A stretch of 64,000 nt of DNA from Asaia bogorensis (GTDB taxonomy: Bacteria; Pseudomonadota; Alphaproteobacteria; Acetobacterales; Acetobacteraceae). Positions 19,753 through 28,346 of the stretch are shown in pieces. The stretch lies in the NCBI RefSeq assembly GCF_900465345.1, contig NZ_UEGO01000010.1, forward strand, positions 62,001 to 126,000, in the 5' to 3' direction. How positions within the stretch are numbered: position 1 is the stretch's first letter; each line of letters starts with the position of its first letter. The notes under the pieces were generated by a model that was given only the letters and a program-made list of their open reading frames with translations, made no database searches and was not told the origin of the DNA. The position numbers and the translations under genes are program-made.

Positions 19753-20634
19753 ATGAAGACAGGTTTTATCGGCCTTGGTGCCATGGGGCACGCTATGGCC
19801 ATGAGATTGCTTGAGGCCGGACATGATCTGGTGGTCTATAATCGCACCCGCTCAAAGGCCGACGCCCTCGTCGCGCACGGTGCCGTGGTGGCAGACACAC
19901 CCGCAGAGGTGGCCAGGCAGGCAGATGTCGTATTTTCCATGTTGTTTGACGATGCCACAACTCAGGACGCCAGTTTTGGACCAGATGGACTTGCGCAAGC
20001 CATGCGTGAAGGCGCCGTTCATGTCTGTTGCAGCACGCTCTCACTCGATCAGGCGCGTCGGCTGCGCGATGGTCATGCGGCGCGTGGTCAGGATTATGTC
20101 AGCGCCAATGTGCTGGGTCGGCCGCCCGCCGCCGAGGCTGGAAAACTCTATGCCATGATTGCCGGTGAGCAGGCCGCGCTGGATCGCGTGGCCCCAGTCA
20201 TGGAGGCGTTCACCCAGCGGATTTTCCGGGTGGGGAATGACCCGGTGCAGGCCAATCTCGTCAAGCTCAGTCTCAACTTCATGATCTACTCGACCATTGA
20301 GCAGATGGCGGAAGTCTTTGCGCTCAACGAGCAGGTGGGGACAGACCCGGCACTGGTGTTCGAGATCATGACCAACAGCTTCTGCAATGCCCCAGTGCAC
20401 AGAAATTACGGTCAGCTCATGGTTGACCGCGCCTATGATTATCCGGGGGCACCTGTCACATTGGGCCTGAAAGACGTGAAAATGTTCCTACAAGCCGGGC
20501 ATGAGCTTGGTTTGGACCTGCCCTATGCCGACATCGTGCGCGATCGTCTTGCTGCTTCTATCGAGGCAGGCGACGGGGCAAGAGATTTCGTGGTGTTGCA
20601 GGAGCAGGTGAAAGCAGGGCGCAAGCGCGATTGA
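19753..20634 (+). CDS. NAD(P)-dependent oxidoreductase, 3-hydroxyisobutyrate dehydrogenase family
   Basis: The 293-residue enzyme has the N-terminal dinucleotide-binding motif GFIGLGAMGHAMA and the family catalytic lysine in VKLSLNFM. The substrate-binding CSTLS region is preceded by an extra cysteine (CCSTLS). It should oxidise or reduce a small beta-hydroxyacid or related compound; the exact substrate is unknown. It faces the AraC regulator gene and converges with the CPBP protease gene, whose end is 70 bases away. Confidence 0.85.
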   Translation: MKTGFIGLGAMGHAMAMRLLEAGHDLVVYNRTRSKADALVAHGAVVADTPAEVARQADVVFSMLFDDATTQDASFGPDGLAQAMREGAVHVCCSTLSLDQARRLRDGHAARGQDYVSANVLGRPPAAEAGKLYAMIAGEQAALDRVAPVMEAFTQRIFRVGNDPVQANLVKLSLNFMIYSTIEQMAEVFALNEQVGTDPALVFEIMTNSFCNAPVHRNYGQLMVDRAYDYPGAPVTLGLKDVKMFLQAGHELGLDLPYADIVRDRLAASIEAGDGARDFVVLQEQVKAGRKRD

Positions 20635-20704
20635 GTTGACAGAGGAGGGGCAGCCGGATGGCGAATTTCGCGCCCCTCCCGGCATGTCAGGTGCAAGTGT
20701 GGTC

Positions 20705-21361
20705 TCAGCTGTGATGCCAGGCCGCGCCCGTGTAGAAAAATCGCCCCATTCCGATGGTGAAGATCAGACAGCCATAAAGGGAGTGTTCCAGACAAGCGAG
20801 GCGCAACGAGCGGTGACGCTCGTAATCGCGGGCAAACAGAAAGCCGCCAGCGAAGGTGAGGGCTATGGCAATCCAGTTGAGGAAGATGACATGAGCGAAG
20901 GCAAAGGTGATTGCGCTGGCGAGTATCCGACGCGTTGGGGTCACGAACAGTGACTGATAGCGATGGAACAGGAAGCCCCGGTAGAGCATTTCCTGTGGCC
21001 AGACGGAGAGCAGGGGATAGAGGCCCATAACAACCAGCCAGAAGCCCGGGCGGTGTCGGGGGAGGTCGAGGAAATGGGTGGGCCAGAGAAAAAAGGCCAG
21101 AATTGTCAGTGCACTCCCCAAAATCCCGAAGCGTACGAACACGGCACGTACTTCGTGATGCACGCTATAGGATACGGGAAGACGTCCACGTATGGACAGC
21201 CACGCGATGATTGCGCCAATCCACAACCCGGCGAATAGAAGTCCCGGCTGACGCAGGGCCAGCACCAGAAGCGGGCCACCCCCGTAGAGTGCGAGAAATT
21301 CGCTCAGACGCAGCGTCCGGAGCAGGAGGGGTTTTGCGGGGATAGGGTGGGAGGGCGTCAT
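20705..21361 (-). CDS. CPBP-family intramembrane protease homologue
   Basis: The 218-residue membrane protein has six or seven hydrophobic segments and the CPBP (CAAX-protease-like) motifs: QEMLYRGFLFHRY at about 124-136 and FAFAHVIFLNW at about 154-164. The first motif normally reads EExxxR; here only one glutamate is present (QE), which could reduce or change activity. Possible roles in other bacteria include bacteriocin self-protection and membrane-protein processing. The ATG has GAGGTG eight bases upstream. Confidence 0.75.
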   Translation of the reverse strand: MTPSHPIPAKPLLLRTLRLSEFLALYGGGPLLVLALRQPGLLFAGLWIGAIIAWLSIRGRLPVSYSVHHEVRAVFVRFGILGSALTILAFFLWPTHFLDLPRHRPGFWLVVMGLYPLLSVWPQEMLYRGFLFHRYQSLFVTPTRRILASAITFAFAHVIFLNWIAIALTFAGGFLFARDYERHRSLRLACLEHSLYGCLIFTIGMGRFFYTGAAWHHS

Positions 21362-21679
21362 GGCTTCACACCTCTTCGGGACAGGTTGTTGCCGTCGTGA
21401 TGATAACGCCCGATCGGATGGGAGTAGACCGCGTCAGGCGACGCCAGAAATGCTGCGACCAATGCGGGTGCGGTGGAATACACCCGTTACTCGGATCCTG
21501 TCGTGACTGACATGCCACCGCCGAGAGGGTGCCGAAAAGGCGGCACGGTGCTCTCGACGTAGGTACACTGAGACATTGCACCTGATACTCGGGTGATGCG
21601 TGGCGCTAAGCAGGTTGGACAGAAAGAAACGGCTCTCTCGCCGGGGCTGCAGAGCAACTGCAAACCCAGCGGGGTCGGA
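21362..21679. other. Intergenic region between the CPBP gene and rpoH
   Basis: About 320 bases between two minus-strand genes. A compound hairpin lies at 21522-21556. No other gene, tRNA or clear promoter was identified. Confidence 0.5.
21522..21556 (-). other. Compound hairpin downstream of rpoH
   Basis: Outer arms CGAGAG/CTCTCG (21522-21527, 21551-21556) enclose inner arms GTGCCG/CGGCAC (21529-21534, 21541-21546) with a six-base loop. It lies about 125 bases beyond the rpoH stop. There is no T-run, so it may be a Rho-dependent end or the 5' leader structure of the CPBP gene. Confidence 0.35.
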
Positions 21680-22594
21680 TCAGGCCTGCACATGATGGTG
21701 CAGGGAGATTCCTTCGTCCTGTTTGCGGCGCAGTTCAACCTCGGCGGCCATCGCCTTCTGAAGCTTTTCGAACGCACGCGCCTCGATCTGGCGGATACGC
21801 TCACGCGATACGCCATATTCGTGTGAGAGCTCCTCAAGTGTCGACGGATCGTCCTTGAGGCGTCTTTCGGTCAGAATATGCCGCTCACGATCGTTCAGCG
21901 ATTTCATGGCCTCGGTCAGCAGAGCCTGACGTCCGCTCATTTCCTCCGCTTCACCCAGCGTCGTTTCCTGGCTTTCCTGATCGTCAACCAGCCAGTCCTG
22001 CCACTCGCCCTCGCTGTCGCTGCGGAGGGGGGCATTGAGGCTGTGATCCGGTGCCGAGAGGCGCTGGTTCATCGACACCACATCCTGCTCGGGCACACCA
22101 AGCGTTGTGGCAATCTTGTCGACCTGCTCCGGTTTCAGGTCTCCATCATCAATGGCCTGCATCTGGCCTTTCAGACGACGCAGGTTGAAGAACAGCTTCT
22201 TCTGTGACGCAGTGGTGCCCATTTTCACGAGCGACCACGAGTGCAGGATGTACTCTTGCATCGCTGCGCGGATCCACCACATGGCATAGGTAGCTAAGCG
22301 GAAGCCACGATTGGGATCGAAGCGTTTGACGGCCTGCATCATGCCGATATTGCCCTCGCTGATCAGTTCGTTCAGCGGCAGGCCATAACCACGATAGCCC
22401 ATGGCAATCTTGGCAACGAGGCGCAGATGGGAAGTAACGAGCTTGTGGGCAGCAGCGTCGTCTTCCTTGTCACGCCAGCGGCGGGCAAGTTCGACTTCTT
22501 CCTGCGGTGACAGGATGGGGAATTTTCGGATCTCCTGAAGGTACCGCGTGAGGTTGTTTTCAGGGCCGATAGACATGACGGCGGAAGAGGCCAT
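21680..22594 (-). CDS. rpoH: RNA polymerase heat-shock sigma factor (sigma 32)
   Basis: The 304-residue sigma factor directs transcription of heat-shock genes. Region 2 (GNIGMMQAVKRFDPNRGFRL, TYAMWWIRAAMQEYI) and region 4 (YGVSRERIRQIEARAFEKL) are complete, and the RpoH-specific box QKKLFFNLRRLK distinguishes it from RpoD. AAAGGAGTTGC lies just upstream of the ATG. It follows rluD in the same direction, as in many alphaproteobacteria, but with a 312-base gap that leaves room for its own promoter. Confidence 0.97.
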   Translation of the reverse strand: MASSAVMSIGPENNLTRYLQEIRKFPILSPQEEVELARRWRDKEDDAAAHKLVTSHLRLVAKIAMGYRGYGLPLNELISEGNIGMMQAVKRFDPNRGFRLATYAMWWIRAAMQEYILHSWSLVKMGTTASQKKLFFNLRRLKGQMQAIDDGDLKPEQVDKIATTLGVPEQDVVSMNQRLSAPDHSLNAPLRSDSEGEWQDWLVDDQESQETTLGEAEEMSGRQALLTEAMKSLNDRERHILTERRLKDDPSTLEELSHEYGVSRERIRQIEARAFEKLQKAMAAEVELRRKQDEGISLHHHVQA

Positions 22595-22906
22595 TGGGCT
22601 GCAACTCCTTTCGCCCGGACAGAGAAGGAACCAGATATACGGGTATTTACCCTGTTGGTTCCCGCTGGCGGGTGACGCATGGATAAGGAAGGACTTACGT
22701 CACCGCGCGATACCCTCCCATTGAGCGATATCAGGCGGCACGTCCGTTCCGGCGGCGCGTCAGCTCGTCGGATTGGCTATGAGTGGATCATACAGCTTTT
22801 TCCGAGTCAAGAAAACGTACTACATTACTCCTATTTAACCCGGCCGATAGTCCACGGGGTGCGCAAGTCCTTATCTAGCCTGAAGCAGGGCGAAAACGCG
22901 CTTTAA
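22595..22906 (-). promoter_or_regulatory. rpoH leader and promoter region
   Basis: The 312 bases between rluD and rpoH contain no gene. On the minus strand a TTGACT (22805-22810) resembles a -35 element, but no good -10 lies at the right spacing. The long leader could hold the regulated promoters and any temperature-sensitive mRNA structure expected for rpoH; no specific fold was confirmed. Confidence 0.35.
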
Positions 22907-23890
22907 TCAACGCCCCCGCAGCGCACGCAGGAGTGACTGGAAATCCTCTGGCGGCTCCGAGGTGAACAGGAGGTTCTCCCCTGTCCGGGGATGGGTGAAG
23001 CCGAGCCGCGCCGCGTGAAGAGCCTGACGAGGGAAGTCGAGCGCTGTCCTTCTTGCTGCCTCGGGCAACCCACGTGCGGCCGCGGGGATGCGTCGCAGAT
23101 AGACCGGATCGCCAAGCAGCGGATGGCCAGCCTGAGAGAGATGCACGCGTATCTGGTGAGTACGACCCGTCGCGAGCTTGCATTCGATCAGGCTTACGGA
23201 GGCGTCGAAGGCTTCGAGGCAGCGCACATGGGTCAGGGCGTGCTTGCCCCCCTGGGTGACGACTGTCATGCGTTTGCGGTCGCGCTTGTCCCGCCCGATC
23301 GCACCATCATAACTGATGGTGGCTGGCAGAAGCCCCCATGCCAGCGCCTTGTAGGCTCGATCGATATCACGAGCGGCGAAGGCATCGGAAAGCGCATTAT
23401 GCGCAAGCGGCGTCTTGGCGACGACCATCAGCCCCGACGTATCCTTGTCGAGACGATGCACGATACCGGGGCGCTTTTCGCCGCCGATTCCTTCCAGATC
23501 CTCACCGCAATGACCGAGCAGGGCGTTGACCAGTGTACCTGTCTCATTACCCGGTGCTGGATGCACCACCAGACCGGCAGGCTTGTCCAGCACGATCAGG
23601 TCGCGGTCCTCGAACAGGATCGGCAGGGCGTGATCCTCGGCCTGCGGGCGAGCGGGGGCGGCAGGCGGCACGACCAGCGTGAAGCATCGCTCTGCTCTGG
23701 TGGTTTCCGAAGGCTCGCGTATGATGGCGCCGTCGCAGAAAACCTGCCCGGCCTCGATCAGGGATTTGACGCGTGAGCGAGAGAGCGTGCCGATGGAATC
23801 GGCCAGAAAGCGGTCGAGCCGCTGCCCTGCCTGCTCTGGCGTGACAACAAACTCGAATCGGTTTTCATCGGGGGCATGGGCATCGGTCAT
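22907..23890 (-). CDS. rluD: 23S rRNA pseudouridine synthase RluD family
   Basis: The 327-residue enzyme converts uridines to pseudouridine in helix 69 of 23S rRNA. An S4 RNA-binding domain (RLDRFLADSIGTLSRSRVKSLI) at about 24-45 precedes the catalytic domain with the HRLDKDTSGLMV motif, whose aspartate is the nucleophile. A start at 23890 is chosen because AAGGGG lies immediately upstream; the frame extends five codons further. It is divergent from a small membrane-protein gene 33 bases away. Confidence 0.92.
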   Translation of the reverse strand: MTDAHAPDENRFEFVVTPEQAGQRLDRFLADSIGTLSRSRVKSLIEAGQVFCDGAIIREPSETTRAERCFTLVVPPAAPARPQAEDHALPILFEDRDLIVLDKPAGLVVHPAPGNETGTLVNALLGHCGEDLEGIGGEKRPGIVHRLDKDTSGLMVVAKTPLAHNALSDAFAARDIDRAYKALAWGLLPATISYDGAIGRDKRDRKRMTVVTQGGKHALTHVRCLEAFDASVSLIECKLATGRTHQIRVHLSQAGHPLLGDPVYLRRIPAAARGLPEAARRTALDFPRQALHAARLGFTHPRTGENLLFTSEPPEDFQSLLRALRGR

Positions 23891-23923
23891 GTGCCCCTTT
23901 AGCAATTAGGATCACTTGCCGCC

Positions 23924-24307
23924 ATGACTACGCCGCCACCCCCTGTTTCACGTGTTCTGATGGCTGCAGTTATCGGTATGGGCGTGATGATCGTCATCGG
24001 CACGGCCGGGCTGATCGGCGTTGTGGTCCATCGTGCCATGCATCCCCACCAGGCAACCCTGCACGAGACACGACTTCCTTCTTCCCCTATGCCGGGGGAA
24101 AGCGACATCGTGGCACCCAGGGCCGGTCAGAAAGGGAGTGACAGGGCAGCCGTGTTCACCCTTCACGGTGGCGGGCATGTGCTCTCACAGACCGTACGCC
24201 CCGACGGTAGTCTGTCATTGCTGATCGCGACCCCCGAAGGCGAGCAGATTGTCATCTGGAGCCCTGAGTCCAATCGTGTGATGGCGCGCTTCGCTCTTAC
24301 TCCCTGA
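23924..24307 (+). CDS. Small single-pass membrane protein (DUF6476-like)
   Basis: The 127-residue protein has one hydrophobic helix at about 11-36 and a C-terminal extracytoplasmic domain of about 70 residues with the VLSQTVRPDGSLSLLIATPEGEQIVIW pattern split over beta strands. The position, divergent from rluD, matches the alphaproteobacterial DUF6476 family; assignment to that family is from memory of context and is tentative. Function unknown. Confidence 0.65.
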   Translation: MTTPPPPVSRVLMAAVIGMGVMIVIGTAGLIGVVVHRAMHPHQATLHETRLPSSPMPGESDIVAPRAGQKGSDRAAVFTLHGGGHVLSQTVRPDGSLSLLIATPEGEQIVIWSPESNRVMARFALTP

Positions 24308-24317
24308 GCTGATTTCC

Positions 24318-24332
24318 CTCCCGCGCCGGGAG
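24318..24332 (+). terminator. Short GC hairpin after the DUF6476-like gene
   Basis: Arms CTCCCG and CGGGAG with a three-base loop begin 11 bases after the stop codon. There is no T-run, so this is at best a weak terminator. Confidence 0.3.
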
Positions 24333-24398
24333 CCTGGGAGATATACCAAAATGAGCGCTTCGGGGGCATGAGCTGGCACGCGATACGACGGGCGCTAG

Positions 24399-24803
24399 TC
24401 AACCCATCATTTCTGGCCGGGTCAGTACGACAGGAGTTTCGGCACGCCCCGCCTCTAGGACAAGGCGTTCATAGACAGACCCTATCTCGACAAGTCCCGT
24501 TTCCGGGCTGAAGCTTTTCTTGTCCATGCCCAGATGAGGCGGCATCACCGCGAGCGGTGGCGGATCATTCATGACTTCGACACGTCGTGTCGCCCGGTGC
24601 GGCGCAATATGCAGGTGACAGACGCCTGAGAGCACATATTGGTCGATGCGTCAGTCGGTCGGTTTGACGTCAGGATAGTCACTGACGATGCCATTACTCG
24701 GCGCTTGCGCCATGACGGGCGGGAGAGGTCTTTCGCTGAAAAAGGACATGCCTGCACCGACCCCTTCATGGCGAACCACCGCGCTGTTATTTGTGGCGGT
24801 CAT
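24399..24803 (-). pseudogene. Possible small gene interrupted by an in-frame TGA
   Basis: One minus-strand frame can be read from an ATG at 24803 (MTATNNSAVVRHEGVGAG) to a TGA at 24651-24653 and then onward in the same frame for 83 more codons to the stop at 24399 (segments include DDKKSF-like and VYERLVLEAGRAETPVV). Both halves have protein-like composition. I do not recognise a family and there is no good ribosome-binding site, so this may be a decayed gene or chance. It otherwise fills a 620-base stretch without any clear gene (24308-24926). A perfect 15-base palindrome lies inside it at 24578-24592. Confidence 0.3.
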
Positions 24804-24926
24804 CGCCACTGGCGCAAAATCTTCGCTGTCCAGATCGCGCAGAAGCCCCGTCCTGTTCCGGCCGTGATGGCGCGGCCTCCACGCATTGCTATGGTGGCAT
24901 CAATGCCAGCGCATATTGCGGGTAGT

Positions 24927-25286
24927 CTATCCAGCGAGGACGGCTTGCATCAATCCGGGAAAACGCGCTTCGAGATCTTCTCTGCGAAGTGAGTTGAAAT
25001 GCTGCACCCCCTGTATGCGCGTATGAAGCAGGCCGCTTTCACGCAGTACCTGAAAATGATGGGACATGCTTGAGCGTGGCCGATCACCAAGCAGTGCGGC
25101 GCAACTTGCTTCGGGAACCGAACCGAGGTGCTGGACGATTTCCAGACGGATCGGATCTGCCAGCCCTCGCAGGACTCCCAGCAGGGTGAGGCTCTCCACA
25201 GGGGGATGATCGTAATCAGGCATCTGGGCTGTCCGGTTCCAAAAAACAGGAGGGAAGGGGTTGTCGTCACGGCGACGCATCCCCAT
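24927..25286 (-). CDS. ArsR-family transcriptional regulator
   Basis: A winged-helix regulator of 98 to 119 residues. The ArsR fold is clear: LRGLADPIRLEIVQHL, CAALLGDRPRSSMSHHFQVLRESGLLHTR with the recognition helix, and the GVQHFNSLRRED wing. No CxC-type metal site is obvious. Possible starts are 25286, 25280 (AGGA six bases upstream) and 25223. It is divergent from the ene-reductase gene, with a palindrome in the 60-base gap; members of this pairing usually repress the neighbouring reductase in response to electrophiles, which is inferred here. Confidence 0.9.
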   Translation of the reverse strand: MGMRRRDDNPFPPVFWNRTAQMPDYDHPPVESLTLLGVLRGLADPIRLEIVQHLGSVPEASCAALLGDRPRSSMSHHFQVLRESGLLHTRIQGVQHFNSLRREDLEARFPGLMQAVLAG

Positions 25287-25297
25287 TCCTGATATTG

Positions 25298-25313
25298 TTC
25301 GATCAAAATCGAA
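25298..25313. promoter_or_regulatory. Palindromic operator between the ArsR regulator and the ene-reductase
   Basis: TTCGAT, a four-base spacer CAAA, and ATCGAA form a perfect inverted repeat in the gap between the divergent starts. Position and form match ArsR-family operators that overlap both promoters. Confidence 0.6.
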
Positions 25314-25346
25314 TTAAACCCCATGGGTTCATGAGGACTTAGCATT

Positions 25347-26423
25347 ATGACAACTCTGTTCGATCCGATCCAGCTTGGCGCTATTGCCGCGAAGAACCGG
25401 ATCCTGATGTCACCGCTCACACGTGGCCGTGGCACACGTGAGCATGTGCCGACGCCGGTCATGGCAGAATACTATGCCCAGCGCGCCAGCGCAGGTCTGA
25501 TCATCTCCGAGGCAACGGGTATCAGTCGTGAGGGGTTGGGCTGGCCCTATGCGCCCGGCATCTGGTCGCAGGAGCAGGTAGAGGCCTGGAAGCCGATCAC
25601 CAGGGCGGTGCATGACAAGGGGGGCAAGATTGTTGTCCAGCTCTGGCATATGGGTCGTATGGTCCATTCCAGCGTAACGGGTCAGCAGCCGGTTTCCAGC
25701 TCACCTACCTCTGCGCCCGGCCCGCTGCACACTTATGACGGCAAGCAGGATCCCGAGCAGGCACGCGCACTCACCAAGGCCGATATCACGCGCATCCTGG
25801 GCGAATACGAAGTTGCTGCGCGCAATGCTATCGCAGCCGGGTTCGATGGCGTGCAGATTCACGCGGCCAATGGCTATCTGATTGATGAGTTCCTGCGTGA
25901 TGGAACCAATCATCGCGAGGATGAGTACGGCGGATCGCCGGAAAACCGCATTCGTTTTCTGCGTGAAGTGACGGAACGTGTCATTGCCACCATAGGCGCG
26001 GATCGCACGTCAGTCCGTCTCTCTCCGAATGGTGACACGCAAGGCTGCATCGATAGCGCACCCGAGACGGTATTCGTCCCGGCGGCAAAACTCCTGAACG
26101 ATCTTGGTATCGGCTTCCTCGAACTGCGCGAGCCCGGTCAGAACGGCACATTCGGCAAAACCGATCAGCCCAAGCTTCATGGTCCCATTCGCCAGGTATT
26201 CACTCATCCCCTGGTCCTGAATCAGGATTATACACGCGAAGAGGCAATTGAAACCGTTGAAAATGGCGTAGCCGATGCCATCGCTTTCGGGCGTAAATTC
26301 ATCGCCAATCCTGATCTTCCACGTCGTCTGGAGAAGGATCTTCCTCTTCAGCAGGACAATATAAAGACATGGTACAGTCGTGGGACCGAGGGGTATACGG
26401 ATTATCCGTTTTATAACGAATGA
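25347..26423 (+). CDS. Old Yellow Enzyme family alkene reductase
   Basis: The 358-residue FMN-dependent enzyme reduces activated C=C bonds, for example in quinones, N-ethylmaleimide or nitro compounds, using NADPH. Family features: the MSPLTRGRG start of the barrel, VQLWHMGR, the GFDGVQIHAANGYL segment, and the EDEYGGSPENR motif. It resembles NemA, but the physiological substrate is unknown. The neighbouring ArsR regulator suggests inducible detoxification. Confidence 0.93.
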   Translation: MTTLFDPIQLGAIAAKNRILMSPLTRGRGTREHVPTPVMAEYYAQRASAGLIISEATGISREGLGWPYAPGIWSQEQVEAWKPITRAVHDKGGKIVVQLWHMGRMVHSSVTGQQPVSSSPTSAPGPLHTYDGKQDPEQARALTKADITRILGEYEVAARNAIAAGFDGVQIHAANGYLIDEFLRDGTNHREDEYGGSPENRIRFLREVTERVIATIGADRTSVRLSPNGDTQGCIDSAPETVFVPAAKLLNDLGIGFLELREPGQNGTFGKTDQPKLHGPIRQVFTHPLVLNQDYTREEAIETVENGVADAIAFGRKFIANPDLPRRLEKDLPLQQDNIKTWYSRGTEGYTDYPFYNE

Positions 26424-26513
26424 TGACATTCGCTTGATTGCCTCGGCGAAACGTTGACGGCGAGGTGGCTTTGGGTTCCAGAGAGATACAATTCGTTTCT
26501 TTCTGGAACTTTC

Positions 26514-27386
26514 ATGAGCAAGCTCCCCGTACTCGTCGCCTCGCTTCTCTCCGTCCTGTCGGTGGGATCCGCTTTGGCCGATCCCGTGCCCGTTGTTGCG
26601 GTCAATCGCGAAATCGGCCTTTCAATGGCGGGGATTTTCGACAACATGGTCGGCGGCTATGGGGTGCGGTCGCAAAGCACTGGCGGTCAGTGGTCCCGTC
26701 CGTACAGCTATACTTCGCAGTCCCGGTCACGGCGTATCGGATGGGTGCCCGGCTTTCAGCTCGATGCATCCAGCATGGTCGATATCGGGCACGTGCATAA
26801 CCTCTATGCATCTGCGCTGTTCCGTCTTGGTTCGGGAACGCGCAACAATAAATACGCCCATACCTATGCATCGACCTACAGTCAGGATTCCTGGCAAGTG
26901 GGAGGCGGGGATGATGCGCGCTCAACCTATACACGCGGAGAAATCGGTAAAGGATTTCTGTTCCTGAACGACAAGGCGCTCGTAACGCCTTTTGTACAGG
27001 GCGGCTACGACAGCTACGGCTATTCATCCTTCGGCGGACAGAATGCGTTCTTCGTTGGACTGGGCCTGAATGCGGATTACGCGTTGACCGATCGCCTCGT
27101 GCTGCGTGGCCGTTTCGGCTGGGCCGAAATCCTCGATACCACGACTTACCGTGTCAGCAGTTCGACCACCCGCCCGCGATGGGAAGGCAGTCTAGGTGTG
27201 GATTATCGCATGACCCACCACTGGCATCTGACTGCCGGGGGAGATTATGCCTATACGTCTTACGGCCATGATGCCTACCACGAACGCTATCAGACGATCA
27301 GCGAAGGACAGATTTTCGATAGCGGGTCATCGAGCGGCATACAGAATGGCCTGACCCTGCATGCAGGACTTGCCTACGCCTATTAA
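26514..27386 (+). CDS. Outer-membrane beta-barrel protein
   Basis: The 290-residue protein has a signal peptide (MSKLPVLVASLLSVLSVGSALA-DP). The mature part alternates short hydrophobic and polar stretches rich in Tyr, Gly and Ser (LYASALFRLG, FVQGGYDSYGY, LTAGGDYAYTSYG) and ends in the aromatic strand GLTLHAGLAYAY, typical of an OmpA/OmpW-size barrel. A GGA lies seven bases upstream of the chosen ATG. Function unknown. Confidence 0.75.
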   Translation: MSKLPVLVASLLSVLSVGSALADPVPVVAVNREIGLSMAGIFDNMVGGYGVRSQSTGGQWSRPYSYTSQSRSRRIGWVPGFQLDASSMVDIGHVHNLYASALFRLGSGTRNNKYAHTYASTYSQDSWQVGGGDDARSTYTRGEIGKGFLFLNDKALVTPFVQGGYDSYGYSSFGGQNAFFVGLGLNADYALTDRLVLRGRFGWAEILDTTTYRVSSSTTRPRWEGSLGVDYRMTHHWHLTAGGDYAYTSYGHDAYHERYQTISEGQIFDSGSSSGIQNGLTLHAGLAYAY

Positions 27387-27395
27387 GGCCTTGCG

Positions 27396-27419
27396 GAGCC
27401 GCAGGGTATGCTGCGGCTC
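27396..27419 (+). terminator. Nine-base-pair hairpin after the barrel gene
   Basis: GAGCCGCAG and CTGCGGCTC pair perfectly around a six-base loop, 10 bases after the stop codon. It is followed by three more copies of the right arm instead of a T-run. Confidence 0.5.
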
Positions 27420-27454
27420 GTCTGCGGCTCATCTGCGGCTCATCTGCGGCTCAG
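27411..27454. repeat. Four tandem 11-base repeats of the hairpin right arm
   Basis: CTGCGGCTC followed by GT, AT, AT and AG occurs four times head to tail. The first copy is the right arm of the preceding hairpin; the last contains the stop codon of the convergent YdcF-like gene. The pattern is best explained by slippage. Confidence 0.9.
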
Positions 27455-28203
27455 CGCCCTGCCTGAGCCGCGAAAGCCTGCGCGAGAACTGCGTGATCTT
27501 CCAGAATGTCATGCGGAATATCGACATGGCCGATGAAGCCTTTCCCTCTCGGACCGTAGCCGTCGACCGTGTCGTGGAGGCGTGGAACTTCGCCCAAGAT
27601 CAGGGAGAGATAGCGCTCGATAGTCCATGATTCTGCGGTAAGCGCAGCATCAAGCTGGGGCATGAAGGGCGGAGACGAAAAAAACCGTGCAGGGTGATCT
27701 GCCCACACATGATGAAATGTGGCATCGGTCCTGCGCTGTAACAGGGGGTCCTGCACAAGGACAATGTGATGGGGTTTCAACCCCATCTCTTCGAGCATGG
27801 CTTGGCTGAACGCTGCGTTTTCACCCGTATTGGTCGAGCGCGTTTCGAGTATGATCTGGTCTGAGGGCAGAAGAGAATCCGCTGCAATCAGTTTCGCCAG
27901 AAGTTCCGCTTCTCCAAGCCCGGCTAGCGCAGCTTCCCGACAGCCGAGACGGGCGGCGATAGCGCTTAGCAGCGGCGGTGTAGAGTGGCCTATTCCGCCC
28001 GTGATCAGCAAAAGACAGTCATGCTGGCGCGCCAGACTGGTCGCGTGATCTACGCAGGCCAGTACGCCATTGCCCGCAAGACAGACGAGATCGATCCGGC
28101 CGGGCGCATCGTCGACGCTGGTCAAGGCCAGATAGGCAGCAATGCGATCTGCCGCCTCCCTGATTTCTGGTCGTTGAAGAGCGGAAAAATCAGGCTGTGT
28201 CAT
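27451..28203 (-). CDS. YdcF/ElyC-like DUF218 protein
   Basis: The 250-residue protein has the DUF218 fold: an N-terminal segment with LVCLAGNGVLACVD, the LLLITGGIGHST turn, and the family signature ETRSTNTGENAAFS at about 143-156, followed by HHIVLVQDPLLQRR. YdcF of E. coli binds SAM, but the reaction is unknown. There is no membrane segment, unlike ElyC. The ATG at 28203 is preferred over a longer frame to 28275. The stop codon lies inside the tandem-repeat array. Confidence 0.75.
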   Translation of the reverse strand: MTQPDFSALQRPEIREAADRIAAYLALTSVDDAPGRIDLVCLAGNGVLACVDHATSLARQHDCLLLITGGIGHSTPPLLSAIAARLGCREAALAGLGEAELLAKLIAADSLLPSDQIILETRSTNTGENAAFSQAMLEEMGLKPHHIVLVQDPLLQRRTDATFHHVWADHPARFFSSPPFMPQLDAALTAESWTIERYLSLILGEVPRLHDTVDGYGPRGKGFIGHVDIPHDILEDHAVLAQAFAAQAGR

Positions 28204-28346
28204 CTCGGTCCCACAGGTATCGGCCCCCAAGAGCCGGTACAGGGGGAAGCCAGCCGGGGGGTATGCCTCCCGCAATGGTGGGAAGCACGGGTTGAACGCG
28301 CTTCATTCTAAGACCCGATGCCGCAATGCGCGGCATCACACTCAGG

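Noticed and set aside
27411-27454. CRISPR-like repeats
   Set aside because: The units are 11 bases long and directly adjacent without spacers.
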